Part shown: in pieces, positions 35,903 to 45,001 of the stretch
How the letters are laid out: every line of letters begins with the position of its first letter
How positions within the stretch are numbered: position 1 is the stretch's first letter
NCBI GenBank assembly: GCA_965277745.1
Contig: OZ255837.1
Location: forward strand, 310,001 to 374,000
From: G965277745 sp965277745
GTDB taxonomy: Bacteria; Pseudomonadota; Gammaproteobacteria; Cardiobacteriales; Cardiobacteriaceae
Length of the DNA: 64,000 nucleotides
Reading direction: 5' to 3'
Made by a program: the position numbers and the translations under genes
Notes under the pieces: generated by a model
What the model was told of the DNA's origin: nothing
Seen by the model: the letters and a program-made list of their open reading frames with translations, nothing else
The model's database searches: none

Positions 35903-37285
35903 ATGCGCTGTCTTTATGTGGCGCTTTGTGTGCTTTTCACCCTGCCGGTCGCCATTGCCGATCGGCGCGAAAACGCCACCGCCGGCCTGTATGTGTGCCC
36001 TGGCGCCAATGGCTCACAGGATATCGTTACCGTGCAACGGGCCGCTTCACGCCGCGACTGCCGGCCTTATCACAAAGGGATCCTCGACGGCGTTCGCCAG
36101 AAGCTCTCTTCCCCACCGAAGGGTAACACCCTCTTTCCAGACGATGGCGGCAGCGCCCCACGCAGGATCCCGTTGCAAGGACAAACTTTTCTTCCAACGG
36201 CAAAAAAATCCCCTCGCGACTTGCCTGCACCTGAGCGAAAAGTATCCAAAAAAACCACGCCGGATAGGGTCGATTCCATTTCCGCGGCGAGTGGGGAAAA
36301 AACAGCCCGCTTACACGACGCGCCATCGAGCGACATCTACAAGTGTTTCGATCCGCTTGGTAAGCCAAGCTATGTCGCCGCCGAGAAACGCGACGGATTT
36401 CGCCGTTGCACATTGTTTTCGCGCTCCTTCACCGGCGCCGATGCCGCTTTCCAAAAACGCGTCACGGGCAGGACGAAAAATCTCGCGGACCTTGCCGCCG
36501 AAGGGGCAAGCCTTGGCAACGAGCGAAAACGCAAGGTACCAGGCCTCAAATGTGTTGGACAAGGAGAAATTGACTTCAACGGCAGCCGCCGCGTCTATGA
36601 CTGTGCCACCCGTTCCTTCGAATACACGCCCGGCAGCAGTGGTGGCCATGCCGCGCTTGGCGAACAGCGAATCGATATCGCCGCGCATCCTCTTGATTAT
36701 TTCGCTGTCAGCGGCTCCTGCGGTGGCGTGGTCACCAACCCGGACGGACGAGTGCGCCACCTCGCACCGACCAAAGACTGTCCTTCGCGTTTTCTTAGCA
36801 AAGCGCGCAACATTGCCTCCGCTTATCTGAAAACCATCTCCATCTCGGTGAATGGCGACTTCCTCGCCCGTCAGCGCGCCCTCGCGGCGCAGATCAACCG
36901 TATCGCCCGAACGATCGGTGTCGATCCGTTTCTCCTGCACGCGGTCATTTCCGCCGAGTCCGCCTATCGCAGCCATGATATTTCGCCCGCCGGCGCACAG
37001 GGGCTGATGCAGTTGATGCCGAGCACCGCGCGACGTTTCGGGGTGAAAAATCCCTATCATAGCGGGGAAAACATCCGCGGCGGCGCAACCTATCTAAAAT
37101 GGCTGCTCGATACTTTCAACGGCAATCTGCGCCTGGCGCTCGCCGCCTATAACGCTGGCGAAGGCAATGTGCGCAAATACGGCTACAAAATCCCGCCGTT
37201 TATCGAAACACAAACCTATGTGCCGAAAGTGATGAAATATTATCGACGCTATCGCGACAATCCGTCTTCGGTCGGCTTGAAATAA
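35903..37285 (+). CDS. Secreted lytic transglycosylase (SLT domain)
   Basis: 460 residues. After a signal peptide (about residues 1-19) comes a long region of unknown fold with several paired cysteines. The SLT domain lies at about 335-450: HAVISAESAYRSHDISPAGA (catalytic glutamate), GLMQLMPSTARRFGV, and LALAAYNAGEGNVRKYG, then TQTYVPKVMKYY. It cuts peptidoglycan strands in the periplasm. It begins 3 bases after the GYF-domain gene, so it belongs to the same transcript. Confidence 0.88.
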   Translation: MRCLYVALCVLFTLPVAIADRRENATAGLYVCPGANGSQDIVTVQRAASRRDCRPYHKGILDGVRQKLSSPPKGNTLFPDDGGSAPRRIPLQGQTFLPTAKKSPRDLPAPERKVSKKTTPDRVDSISAASGEKTARLHDAPSSDIYKCFDPLGKPSYVAAEKRDGFRRCTLFSRSFTGADAAFQKRVTGRTKNLADLAAEGASLGNERKRKVPGLKCVGQGEIDFNGSRRVYDCATRSFEYTPGSSGGHAALGEQRIDIAAHPLDYFAVSGSCGGVVTNPDGRVRHLAPTKDCPSRFLSKARNIASAYLKTISISVNGDFLARQRALAAQINRIARTIGVDPFLLHAVISAESAYRSHDISPAGAQGLMQLMPSTARRFGVKNPYHSGENIRGGATYLKWLLDTFNGNLRLALAAYNAGEGNVRKYGYKIPPFIETQTYVPKVMKYYRRYRDNPSSVGLK

Positions 37286-37330
37286 GTTGCCATTCGTCGT
37301 TGTATTTTCACCCGCAGGAAGAGACGAAAA

Positions 37331-37364
37331 GCTTCGCTGCAAACGCCGCTCGGCGTTTGCAAGC
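37331..37364. repeat. Strong inverted repeat after the lytic transglycosylase gene
   Basis: TGCAAACGCC-GCTC-GGCGTTTGCA forms a perfect ten-base stem, extended by GCTT/AAGC around a three-base bulge. On the plus strand no T run follows; on the minus strand TTTT follows. It may end transcription of the cluster upstream or protect its messenger, but it is not a standard terminator on the plus strand. Confidence 0.65.
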
Positions 37365-37583
37365 ACCACGTGCAACGCTCTTACCCAAGCATATTCGGGA
37401 AACGCACGCAAATCGTCCGATGCGGCGGAAAAATCCCCCCACCGATGATCGCGCAACCAGACAAGGCAACAGCAAGCGCTCGAAGCGCGAGGAAATTCGC
37501 AAGACAAAGAAAAAGACGCTTATCGCACTGGCTGAGATTAACTCCGGTATCAGTGTTATGCTGTGGTAAAATCCGCCGTCCCA

Positions 37584-38195
37584 ATGAAAATGCACCAGTT
37601 GACCGCGCCGTCCGCAATCGAAACACCGCCCTTTCCGCCGTTTTTGCCACGACACGCGACGATCATGATGATGGGCACATTGCCACCGCCGCCAAATCGC
37701 TGGGCGATGTCCTTTTATTACCCGAATTTCCAAAACGACATGTGGCGCATCTACGGTCTCGTCTTCTTCGACGATCCCGGCCATTTCCTCGCGCCGAACA
37801 AAAAACACTTCGACAGCGATCACATCCGCAACTGTCTCGACAAGAATGGAATTTCCCTTTGTTCGACCATTGCCAAGGCGCAACGCAGCAAAGGCGACGC
37901 TTCCGATAAATTTCTCCATGTCGTCGAAGCGGTCGCTTTGCAAGAAGTCTTGGACAAGCTCCCGTATTGTCGCCATATCGTCACCACCGGTGGACTCGCC
38001 ACACAAACCCTGCTTGGTTTACACCCCTCTCCGCCGCAATTGCCCAGGACCAATGAGCATCTTCCGTTTTCCTATGGCGGACGTGAACTGACCCTCACCC
38101 GCCTACCCTCGAGTTCACGTGCCTATCCGCTGGCTCTCGCGAAGAAAGCCGAAGCCTATCGTCGTTTCTTTCGCTATGCCGATATTCTGGCCTGA
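37584..38195 (+). CDS. Uracil-DNA glycosylase superfamily protein (Mug/hypoxanthine-glycosylase-like)
   Basis: 203 residues. The start has a family-like LPRHATIMMMGTLPPPPNRW (motif 1), FYYPNFQNDMWRIYG follows, and HIVTTGGLATQTLL and LPFSYGGRELTLTRLPSSSRAY (motif 2 region) close it. This layout resembles small UDG-family enzymes that remove deaminated bases, but the exact substrate is not clear. The ATG at 37584 is preferred over a GTG seven codons earlier. About 300 bases separate it from the preceding gene. Confidence 0.75.
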   Translation: MKMHQLTAPSAIETPPFPPFLPRHATIMMMGTLPPPPNRWAMSFYYPNFQNDMWRIYGLVFFDDPGHFLAPNKKHFDSDHIRNCLDKNGISLCSTIAKAQRSKGDASDKFLHVVEAVALQEVLDKLPYCRHIVTTGGLATQTLLGLHPSPPQLPRTNEHLPFSYGGRELTLTRLPSSSRAYPLALAKKAEAYRRFFRYADILA

Positions 38196-38380
38196 ATCTA
38201 AAGCGCCGCTTTCTCTTGCTTTGTTCCTCGTTCATGGTGGTATTTTTGGCGAAGAGCATTTTCTCGTCCGCCTTGGGCACTCGGCCACGCCTCGCTCTTT
38301 TCAAACTCGGTAAAGACAACGGACTTGGCAAGCACTCATGACACCTCGCCATCGGTGATGAAAGGGGATAAAAACGGCGA

Positions 38381-39196
38381 TCATGATCGATCCTCATCCT
38401 GTGGCCGCGCTCGCTCGAGTAAGCCAAAATGCCCAAGCGCCTCACGGATCCCGTCTTCCTCGATGGTGCCGGTCACATAATCGGCAACCGCCTTGAGATT
38501 TTCGCGCCCGTCGCCCATGGCCACACCGATCCCGACATACTGTAACATCTCGATATCATTCCCGCCGTCGCCGAAAGCCATCGTCCGTGCGACATCGATC
38601 CCCAGCACCTGGCAGACGTCACGAATCCCGCGGGCTTTGGAACCGTCTCGCGGTACGATGTCCGCCCCACCGCGATGCCAACGCGCAAAATGATAGCCAA
38701 CCTCGGCAAATGCCTGACGCAAGGCGTCGTCTTCAAGGCTTTCCGGCAAAAACACCGAAAGCTGGTAAATCGTATGGCGCAAATGATACTGCGGATCCAC
38801 TCGATAGGCGGTGAAGACTTCCGCCACCACGTCGCGAGCGGGCATGTGCTTCGACCACGCGACATGATGTTGTGAAGCTTGCTGATAATCGAGTCCGTGG
38901 GCGCGCGCGATCGCGATCAAGCGCACGACATCGTTTTGCGGCAAGGGATAATGGCTCACCACCTCTTCCCCGACCAGATTGAATTGTCCGTTCGCGCTTA
39001 CCAGGGCCTCGATCATGCCCGCATCGAAAAGACGGCGGATATCTTTTGGCAGCATACACACACTGCGTCCCGTTGCGATGGCAAGACGCATGCCGCTGGC
39101 ATAAAGCTCGCGCAGCATTTGGTAATTGTTTTCCGCGAGCACGCCCATCCGGCACAGCGTCTCGTCGATATCGAAAAACACGAGTTGGATGGACAT
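38381..39196 (-). CDS. HAD-superfamily Cof-type phosphatase
   Basis: 271 residues of HAD subfamily IIB. Motif I is VFFDIDETL, motif II LAIATGRS, and motifs III/IV lie in DGSKARGIRDVCQVLGI and MAFGDGGNDIEMLQYVGIGVAMGD. Such enzymes dephosphorylate sugar phosphates or flavin and pyridoxal phosphates; the substrate cannot be told. The ATG at 39196 starts the conserved sequence. A broken gene of the same family lies at 59972-60781. Confidence 0.9.
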   Translation of the reverse strand: MSIQLVFFDIDETLCRMGVLAENNYQMLRELYASGMRLAIATGRSVCMLPKDIRRLFDAGMIEALVSANGQFNLVGEEVVSHYPLPQNDVVRLIAIARAHGLDYQQASQHHVAWSKHMPARDVVAEVFTAYRVDPQYHLRHTIYQLSVFLPESLEDDALRQAFAEVGYHFARWHRGGADIVPRDGSKARGIRDVCQVLGIDVARTMAFGDGGNDIEMLQYVGIGVAMGDGRENLKAVADYVTGTIEEDGIREALGHFGLLERARPQDEDRS

Positions 39197-39560
39197 GCTT
39201 TCCCCCGCGTGGCTGGCAAAGCGGCAACTATAGCACGATCGACGGAAATCGCCGATCGAAACCACCGCGACCCATGCGGTAAAAACAACGAAAAGGTGCT
39301 TTTCCGCCCGACTCTTGCCTTGTCCCCATCACGACTCTTCGCTTGTGAAAGCGAACCCGCGAAGTGGCGCCTTGCCAAGTGATCGGACATCGCCCTGCGC
39401 CGGAGGGGCGAGACGCGTTTTGCGCCATGACGTGTCACGATCAAGCTTGTGCCCAATGCCCTTTTCGTCCTTCCGGTCGATCACGAAAACCCTTGCCGTG
39501 TGCCTATCGTGGTTTTTAAATGATAAAAATAACTTATTTTTCATCATCCTATCTGCTTTT
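39197..39560. other. Intergenic region between the HAD gene and hsp20
   Basis: About 360 bases. The only notable structure is an A/T-rich inverted repeat at 39521-39546 (TGATAAAAATAA, then TTATTTTTCATCA, with one bulged base). No gene is recognised. Confidence 0.5.
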
Positions 39561-39564
39561 CGTA

Positions 39565-39591
39565 CTTGAAATTTTCCCTCGCGCCCGCATT
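39565..39591 (+). promoter_or_regulatory. Sigma-32 heat-shock promoter of hsp20
   Basis: CTTGAAA, a 12-base spacer and CCCGCATT match the sigma-32 consensus CTTGAAA-N11-14-CCCCATNT with one mismatch in the -10 box. It stands about 48 bases upstream of the hsp20 start codon, which also has a strong GGAGG site. Confidence 0.8.
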
Positions 39592-39638
39592 CATGGAAAA
39601 GAGAAACTTTGTGTAATGAACGAAAACGGAGGTTTATC

Positions 39639-40064
39639 ATGAACAGCTTGTTTCCCATATTGGGCAACCGTTTTTCTTTTCCGGACGATTTTTCCCTCGA
39701 CAGTGTGTTCGACCGCTTGGGCCAGAACATGAAACTCCCCCAGGTCGATATCAGAGACAAAGAAGACCACTATGAACTGATTGCCGACTTGCCTGGCCTG
39801 CGCAAGGAGGACGTGCAAATACAGTACAACGACAACATCTTCACGATCACTGTGGCGCAAGACAAAGAAGAGGCCGAAAAAGACGACAAGGGCAATTACC
39901 TGCGCCGGGAACGTTTCAGCCGCTCCTATCAACGTCAATTCCTCATCGACGGCATTCGTGAAGAAGAAATCAAGGCAAAAATGGCCGACGGTGTACTGAC
40001 CGTCACCCTGCCGAAGCAGAAAGAACAAGACAAGCGCATCCAGCGTCAAATTACCATTGAGTAG
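39639..40064 (+). CDS. Small heat-shock protein, Hsp20/alpha-crystallin family
   Basis: 141 residues with an alpha-crystallin domain at about residues 34-135: LPQVDIRDKEDHYELIADLP, then GLRKEDVQIQYNDN, and the conserved end IKAKMADGVLTVTLPK. A short C-terminal RQITIE carries an I-x-I motif used in oligomer contacts. It holds unfolding proteins in the cytoplasm. ATG 39639 follows GGAGG. A sigma-32 promoter stands upstream. Confidence 0.94.
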   Translation: MNSLFPILGNRFSFPDDFSLDSVFDRLGQNMKLPQVDIRDKEDHYELIADLPGLRKEDVQIQYNDNIFTITVAQDKEEAEKDDKGNYLRRERFSRSYQRQFLIDGIREEEIKAKMADGVLTVTLPKQKEQDKRIQRQITIE

Positions 40065-40904
40065 CGTCGCGCTTGCAATGCGGCTTTTTCCGTGCTTCCG
40101 CAGCATCGCGAAAGCCTCTAGAGGGGAATGGAGAGGCCACGACGCTGAAATATAAGACAGGGAAGGTGGAAGCACGCTTTTGCGCTTCCCTGTCCTTCAT
40201 TGATGCAAGTTCGAGCAATTTTCCCACACTTTCGCTTTCCGCTCCTGCGCCGCGATCACCCGACCGCTTCGCGCTTATCCTGACAAAAGGCGATAAGACG
40301 ACGCGCTGGGTAAAGCGGCGCGCCTGATTTCTCCCTCTCGCTCCCTGGATCGCTGCCAGAAAAGCCGTCCGACCCAGGCAATCCTTTTCTTTGACTCCGG
40401 CACAGGGCACTTTACACCATATGGTAAGCAGTATTTTTTCAGCATATCGCCAAGTACTGCCCGCAGGCGAGAGACAATCAAACGTGGAAAACAAGGCATG
40501 CGTTGCCTCGCGCCAAGGGGACGGAAAAATCGTCAGGCGATATCGTCAACACAGGAAGGGGAAAAGCGCTCCTTTGCCATCGAAGCGAAAAAAGCGAAGG
40601 GCTTTTCCGCACGAACACATTGCAGATTTCCTCCCCGCGATTCCCTCGCGTGAAACGCTTTACCGATGGCAAAAGCGCGACAACGCAATCAGCTCCACCC
40701 GGAAACGGAAAAGAACAACAGGCGCAAACACGAGGACACGCTTACGGGTAACAAAGCACCTCCCGTCGCGACACAGAAAAGCATACGAATTTCTCCCCAA
40801 GCGGCCAAAACCATGATATAAAGACCTCTTGGTTACATCAGTCTCCTGAACGCTTGTCTGTTCTTTATGCAGCAATCATCGTGCCGCCCCGATAAAAGAA
40901 TCCC
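40065..40904. other. 840-base stretch without recognised gene
   Basis: Long for this compact window. A stem at 40157-40193 (ACAGGGAAG pairs with CTTCCCTGT, longer loop) is the clearest structure; no T run follows. Open frames of 60-140 codons exist on both strands (for example 40391-40816 plus) but are rich in K, R and S with no family pattern or ribosome site. The stretch could hold a decayed gene or a small RNA. Confidence 0.4.
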
Positions 40905-41432
40905 ATGCCAGAGAAAAGCCGCCCGAAGGAAAACGCCACATTTGCCGAGTTACTCGGCAGCGTCGAGACAATCAAAAAACCGGCGTGTTCATCCGCTTTC
41001 GGAAAAACGCGCAAACCGCGGCGAACATTGCGCCGTTGCACGCAAGAGGAGCGCCTGCCGCAACGTGGCCGGCAAGGCGGGGAGATCGACGACAATTTCG
41101 CCGCCATTCCGGCGTCTCTTTTCGCCGCGATGGGCAGCGGAAAAGCGCGTTGTCGGCGTTTCATCGATCTCCATGGCCTTTTTGTCGACGAGGCCGTCAA
41201 GCGGCTTCGGGATGCCTTGTCGATGCGCCGTAACCAAGAGTTGTGCCTGTGGATGATCGTCCACGGAAAAGGAAAACACAGTCCGCACTACGATCGCGCC
41301 CCGCTCAAACACGCCGTGATCGACCTTTTACGCCGCCATCCAGCTGTCGCGGCGATCCGTGCCTTGCATGATCGTGATCGGCAAAGTGGTGCCGTGGTCA
41401 TCGCCCTGCAGCCACGTGATTCAGCCTTCTAA
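40905..41432 (+). CDS. Smr-domain protein (MutS2-type small nuclease domain)
   Basis: 175 residues. After a charged N-terminal half the Smr domain starts with RRFIDLHGLFVDEAVKRLRDAL. The second hallmark VHGKGKHSP is near residue 123, and the end has a family-like AVAAIRALHDRDRQSGAVVI. Stand-alone Smr proteins are thought to cut nucleic acids, and some rescue stalled ribosomes. No good ribosome site is visible before the ATG. The 3' end overlaps convergent pgk by 12 bases. Confidence 0.85.
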   Translation: MPEKSRPKENATFAELLGSVETIKKPACSSAFGKTRKPRRTLRRCTQEERLPQRGRQGGEIDDNFAAIPASLFAAMGSGKARCRRFIDLHGLFVDEAVKRLRDALSMRRNQELCLWMIVHGKGKHSPHYDRAPLKHAVIDLLRRHPAVAAIRALHDRDRQSGAVVIALQPRDSAF

Positions 41433-42584
41433 CACCGCAAGCCCCGGCAATTTCTTCCCTTCGAGATATTCGAGCATCGAACCGCCGCCGGTGGAAATAT
41501 AATTCACTTTTTCCGCGATACCGAAGCGATCGATCGCGGCAAGCGTGTCACCACCGCCGGCGAAGGTGAATCCCGGGCAGTCGGCGATCGCCGCGCAAAT
41601 CCGTTCGGTGCCATGAGCAAACGGTTCCATCTCGAAGACACCGAGCGGGCCGTTCCATACCACGGTTTTCATCTCAGCGATCGAGCGCGCGTAGGTTTGC
41701 GCGGTTTGCGGGCCGATATCGAGAATCATCTCGTTCGGCGCTATCTCTTCGATCGCTTTGGTGGCCACCGTGGCATTTTCGGAAAATTCATCGCCAACGA
41801 CCACATCCTTCGGCAAGGGGATTTTCACTGCACGCGCCCGGGCCTCGGCAAGCATCGCTTGTGCTTGCTCGATCAGATCCGGTTCGTAAAGGGAAGCGCC
41901 GACGTCACAACCGCTGGCGGCAAGAAAGGTGTTGGCGATACCACCGCCAGGAATCAGGACATCGACCTTTTCCAGTAGCGATTGCAGCACCATCAGTTTG
42001 GTCGAGACCTTCGAGCCGCCGACGATTGCCATCATCGGGCGAGCCGGCTTGCGTAGAATCGCTTCCAAAGTCTTGACTTCTTTTTCCAGGAGGAGTCCCG
42101 CACAGGCGACTTTCGCTTTCTCCGCCACGCCGACGGTAGAAGCCTGGGCACGATGCACGACGCCGAACCCGTCGCTGACGAAGACATCGCAAAGAGCGGC
42201 GTATTGTGCGGAAAGCGTCGCATCGTTTTTTTTCTCTCCCTCGTTGAAACGAACGTTCTCCAGCATCACCACCTCCCCGGGCTGGATCCGCGGCACTTGC
42301 TTTAGATAATCCTCGACGAGCGGTACTTCCAGAGCGAGCAGTTCGCTCAAATAACGAGCGACCGCCGCCAACGAGAGTCGGGGATCGTATTCGCCTTCCA
42401 CCGGTCGGCCAAGATGGGCCATGATCAACACGGCGGCGCCTTTCTCCAGGGCTTTGCGAATGGTGGGTAAAGCCGCCTGGATACGGGCATCGCTCATGAT
42501 CTTGCCCTCTTGTATCGGGACATTGAGATCCAAACGCATCAAAACACGTTTGTCTTTCATGTCGACATTAGCCAGAGTTTTCAT
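41421..42584 (-). CDS. pgk: Phosphoglycerate kinase
   Basis: 387 residues, equal to E. coli Pgk. Substrate motifs RLDLNVPIQEGKI and MAHLGRPVEGEYD, the hinge stretch VGGSKVSTKLMVLQSLL, and the nucleotide loop FTFAGGGDTLAAIDRFG are intact. It makes ATP and 3-phosphoglycerate from 1,3-bisphosphoglycerate. ATG 42584 follows TAGGAG. It lies 308 bases after tkt on the same strand. Confidence 0.97.
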   Translation of the reverse strand: MKTLANVDMKDKRVLMRLDLNVPIQEGKIMSDARIQAALPTIRKALEKGAAVLIMAHLGRPVEGEYDPRLSLAAVARYLSELLALEVPLVEDYLKQVPRIQPGEVVMLENVRFNEGEKKNDATLSAQYAALCDVFVSDGFGVVHRAQASTVGVAEKAKVACAGLLLEKEVKTLEAILRKPARPMMAIVGGSKVSTKLMVLQSLLEKVDVLIPGGGIANTFLAASGCDVGASLYEPDLIEQAQAMLAEARARAVKIPLPKDVVVGDEFSENATVATKAIEEIAPNEMILDIGPQTAQTYARSIAEMKTVVWNGPLGVFEMEPFAHGTERICAAIADCPGFTFAGGGDTLAAIDRFGIAEKVNYISTGGGSMLEYLEGKKLPGLAVLEG

Positions 42585-42892
42585 CCTTTTTCTCCTAAAA
42601 CACCGGATCGACCGGCAGATATTGCGCGTCCTTGGCATCGTCACCTAGGCGCTCATGAACAGGCACGGGGCAAGACGCATCCAGCGCGACCGTTGCGCCG
42701 TCTCGGGGCCGTGTACGCACACCGCGCTTGACCGATCACAAGGCAAGGGATGTCATCTTACAAGTGGACCGCACGGATGCCCGTCGCTTCGTCCCGGAGT
42801 CGTTTCCTTTTCGCTGCCATCGAGCGTCGCTTCGCTAGATAAACGGGCGCCTCCCACTTACGCCACTCGCCATGGCGATCGTTTCCTCGCCT
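42585..42892. other. Intergenic region between tkt and pgk
   Basis: 308 bases with no gene. Too long for a tight operon; it probably holds a pgk promoter, but no clear -35/-10 pair was seen beyond the pgk ribosome site TAGGAG. Confidence 0.45.
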
Positions 42893-44887
42893 TTATCGAG
42901 CGGCGAGCAGTGTCCGTACTTTGGCGAGGACATGATCGACGGTAAATCCATAGGTGCGAAAAAGCGCGTCCGCCGGCGCGGAAAGACCGAAAGTTTCGAT
43001 GCCAAGGACATCGCCACGCGCGCCGACGATACCTTGCCAAAGCGCGCCGACACCGGCCTCGATGGCAAGAAACACGCCATCTTCAGGCAGTACCCGTTTC
43101 TGGTATTCTTTCGCCTGCTGGCGGAAAATTTCCACGCATGGCATCGACACCACGCGCACATTGACCCCCTGTTCGGTCAATTCGTCTGCGCTTTGCATCG
43201 CCAAATGCACTTCCGAACCGGTGGCGATCAGCGTAACGTCGGCCTTATCCGCTTCTCTGAGCACATACCCCCCGCAAGCGATGGCCTCGATTTCCGCCTC
43301 ACCGCGCGGCTGTACGGGCAAGCCTTGGCGGGAAAGCGCAAGAACCGTCGGCGTGTCCTCGTCGAGGGCGCTGCGCCAGGCGGCGAGTGTTTCGACACTG
43401 TCGCAGGGGCGCCACACATGCACATTCGGCAGCAAGCGCAAAGAAGCCAGTTGTTCGATCGGTTGATGGGTCGGGCCATCCTCGCCGAGGCCGATGGAAT
43501 CATGGGTCAGCACGTAAATAATCGGCAGTTTCATCAGCGCCGAGAGACGGATCGCGTTGCGCATATAGTCGGAAAATACGAGGAAGGTGCCGCCGTAGGG
43601 ACGCATCCCGCCATGCAGGTACATACCGTTCATGATCGCCGCCATGGCGAATTCACGAACCCCGTAATGTAAGTAGTTGCCGGAGAACGCCCCTCTTTTG
43701 ATCGCTTTACCGAGCTTGTGCAAGGTGTTGTTGGAGCCGGAAAGGTCGGCGGAACCGCCGAACAGTTCCGGCATTTCCGGCGCGATGATATCGAGCGCCT
43801 GTTCGGAAGCCTTACGGGTGGCAACTTTCGCCCCGGTCTTTTGCGTCTCCCGCATCGCCTCGGCAACGATCGCGTCGATGCCGCGCGGGCGTTCACCCGC
43901 CATCATCCGCGCGTAGCGCGCGGCAAGCTGTGGATAAGCAGCCTCGTATGCCGCGTACCCTCTTTGCCACTCGGCTTCCCAAGTCGCGCCTTTGCCGCGC
44001 AAATCGGCGACTTCATAAGCACCTTCCGGCAGCGCGAATTTACCGGGCGGCAAGCCAAGCGCTTTTTTCGTGGCAAGGATTTCTTCCTCGCCAAGCGGTG
44101 CCCCGTGACAAGCTTCACTGCCGGCAAATTGTGGCGATCCGAAGCCGATTTGTGTGCGACAGATGAGCAAAGACGGCTTGGCGGTTTCCGCTTTCGCCGC
44201 GTCGATCGCCGCGTCGATGGCCTTTGCATCGTGCCCGTCGAGGGCGCCGATCACCTGCCAGCCGTAGGCGGCGAAACGTTTTCCGACATCTTCCCCGAAC
44301 CAGTCGGCAATTTTTCCGTCGATCGAGATACCGTTGGCGTCATAAAGGACGATCAACTTGCCAAGCCCCAGTGTACCGGCCAGTGAACACGCTTCGTGAG
44401 AAATGCCCTCCATCAGACAGCCATCGCCCAAGAAACAATAGGTATGGTGGTCGACGAGCTTGTGCCCTTCACGGTTGAAGAGCGCGCCAAGATGCGCTTC
44501 GGAGATCGCGAAGCCGACGGCATTGGCGATTCCCTGTCCGAGCGGGCCGCTCGTGGTTTCGACGCCGGGGGTTTCCCCCTCTTCAGGATGCCCCGGTGTT
44601 TTGCTGTGCAGTTGGCGGAAACGTTCGATCTCGTCCAGGGACAAATCGAAACCGCTCAGATGCAGCAGAGCGTAGAGAAGCATGGAAGCGTGTCCGTTGG
44701 ACAGCACGAAACGATCACGGTTGTGCCACTTCGGATTCGCTGGATTGACGCGCAAATGCTTGCGCCACAAGACGGTCGCCATGTCCGCCATACCCATCGG
44801 CGCACCCGGATGCCCGGATTTCGCCTGCTCGACGCCATCCATACTGAGCGCGCGGATGGCGTTGGCCATTAGCTGATGTGTCTTCAT
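42893..44887 (-). CDS. tkt: Transketolase
   Basis: 664 residues. Thiamine-diphosphate site CFLGDGCLMEGISHE, VIGALDGHDAKAID, the transketolase stretch FAMAAIMNGMYLHGGMRPYG, and VLTHDSIGLGEDGPTHQPIE are present. It moves two-carbon units between sugar phosphates in the pentose phosphate pathway. The ATG at 44887 starts the conserved MKTHQLMANAIRALSMD; the frame extends upstream without similarity. Confidence 0.97.
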   Translation of the reverse strand: MKTHQLMANAIRALSMDGVEQAKSGHPGAPMGMADMATVLWRKHLRVNPANPKWHNRDRFVLSNGHASMLLYALLHLSGFDLSLDEIERFRQLHSKTPGHPEEGETPGVETTSGPLGQGIANAVGFAISEAHLGALFNREGHKLVDHHTYCFLGDGCLMEGISHEACSLAGTLGLGKLIVLYDANGISIDGKIADWFGEDVGKRFAAYGWQVIGALDGHDAKAIDAAIDAAKAETAKPSLLICRTQIGFGSPQFAGSEACHGAPLGEEEILATKKALGLPPGKFALPEGAYEVADLRGKGATWEAEWQRGYAAYEAAYPQLAARYARMMAGERPRGIDAIVAEAMRETQKTGAKVATRKASEQALDIIAPEMPELFGGSADLSGSNNTLHKLGKAIKRGAFSGNYLHYGVREFAMAAIMNGMYLHGGMRPYGGTFLVFSDYMRNAIRLSALMKLPIIYVLTHDSIGLGEDGPTHQPIEQLASLRLLPNVHVWRPCDSVETLAAWRSALDEDTPTVLALSRQGLPVQPRGEAEIEAIACGGYVLREADKADVTLIATGSEVHLAMQSADELTEQGVNVRVVSMPCVEIFRQQAKEYQKRVLPEDGVFLAIEAGVGALWQGIVGARGDVLGIETFGLSAPADALFRTYGFTVDHVLAKVRTLLAAR

Positions 44888-45001
44888 GCGTTTCTGGATC
44901 TCCGGTTGAAAAAATCTGTCAGTTACTTGTACCAGATATAAAACACGATGGCCCTCAAGAGATTCCCCGAAGTTCATTCATGAAGTCCACGAATTTTTCC
45001 C

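Noticed and set aside
40391..40816. Open frame of 141 codons in the gene-free stretch
   Set aside because: Very basic, low-complexity translation without a ribosome site or family motif; probably not a gene.
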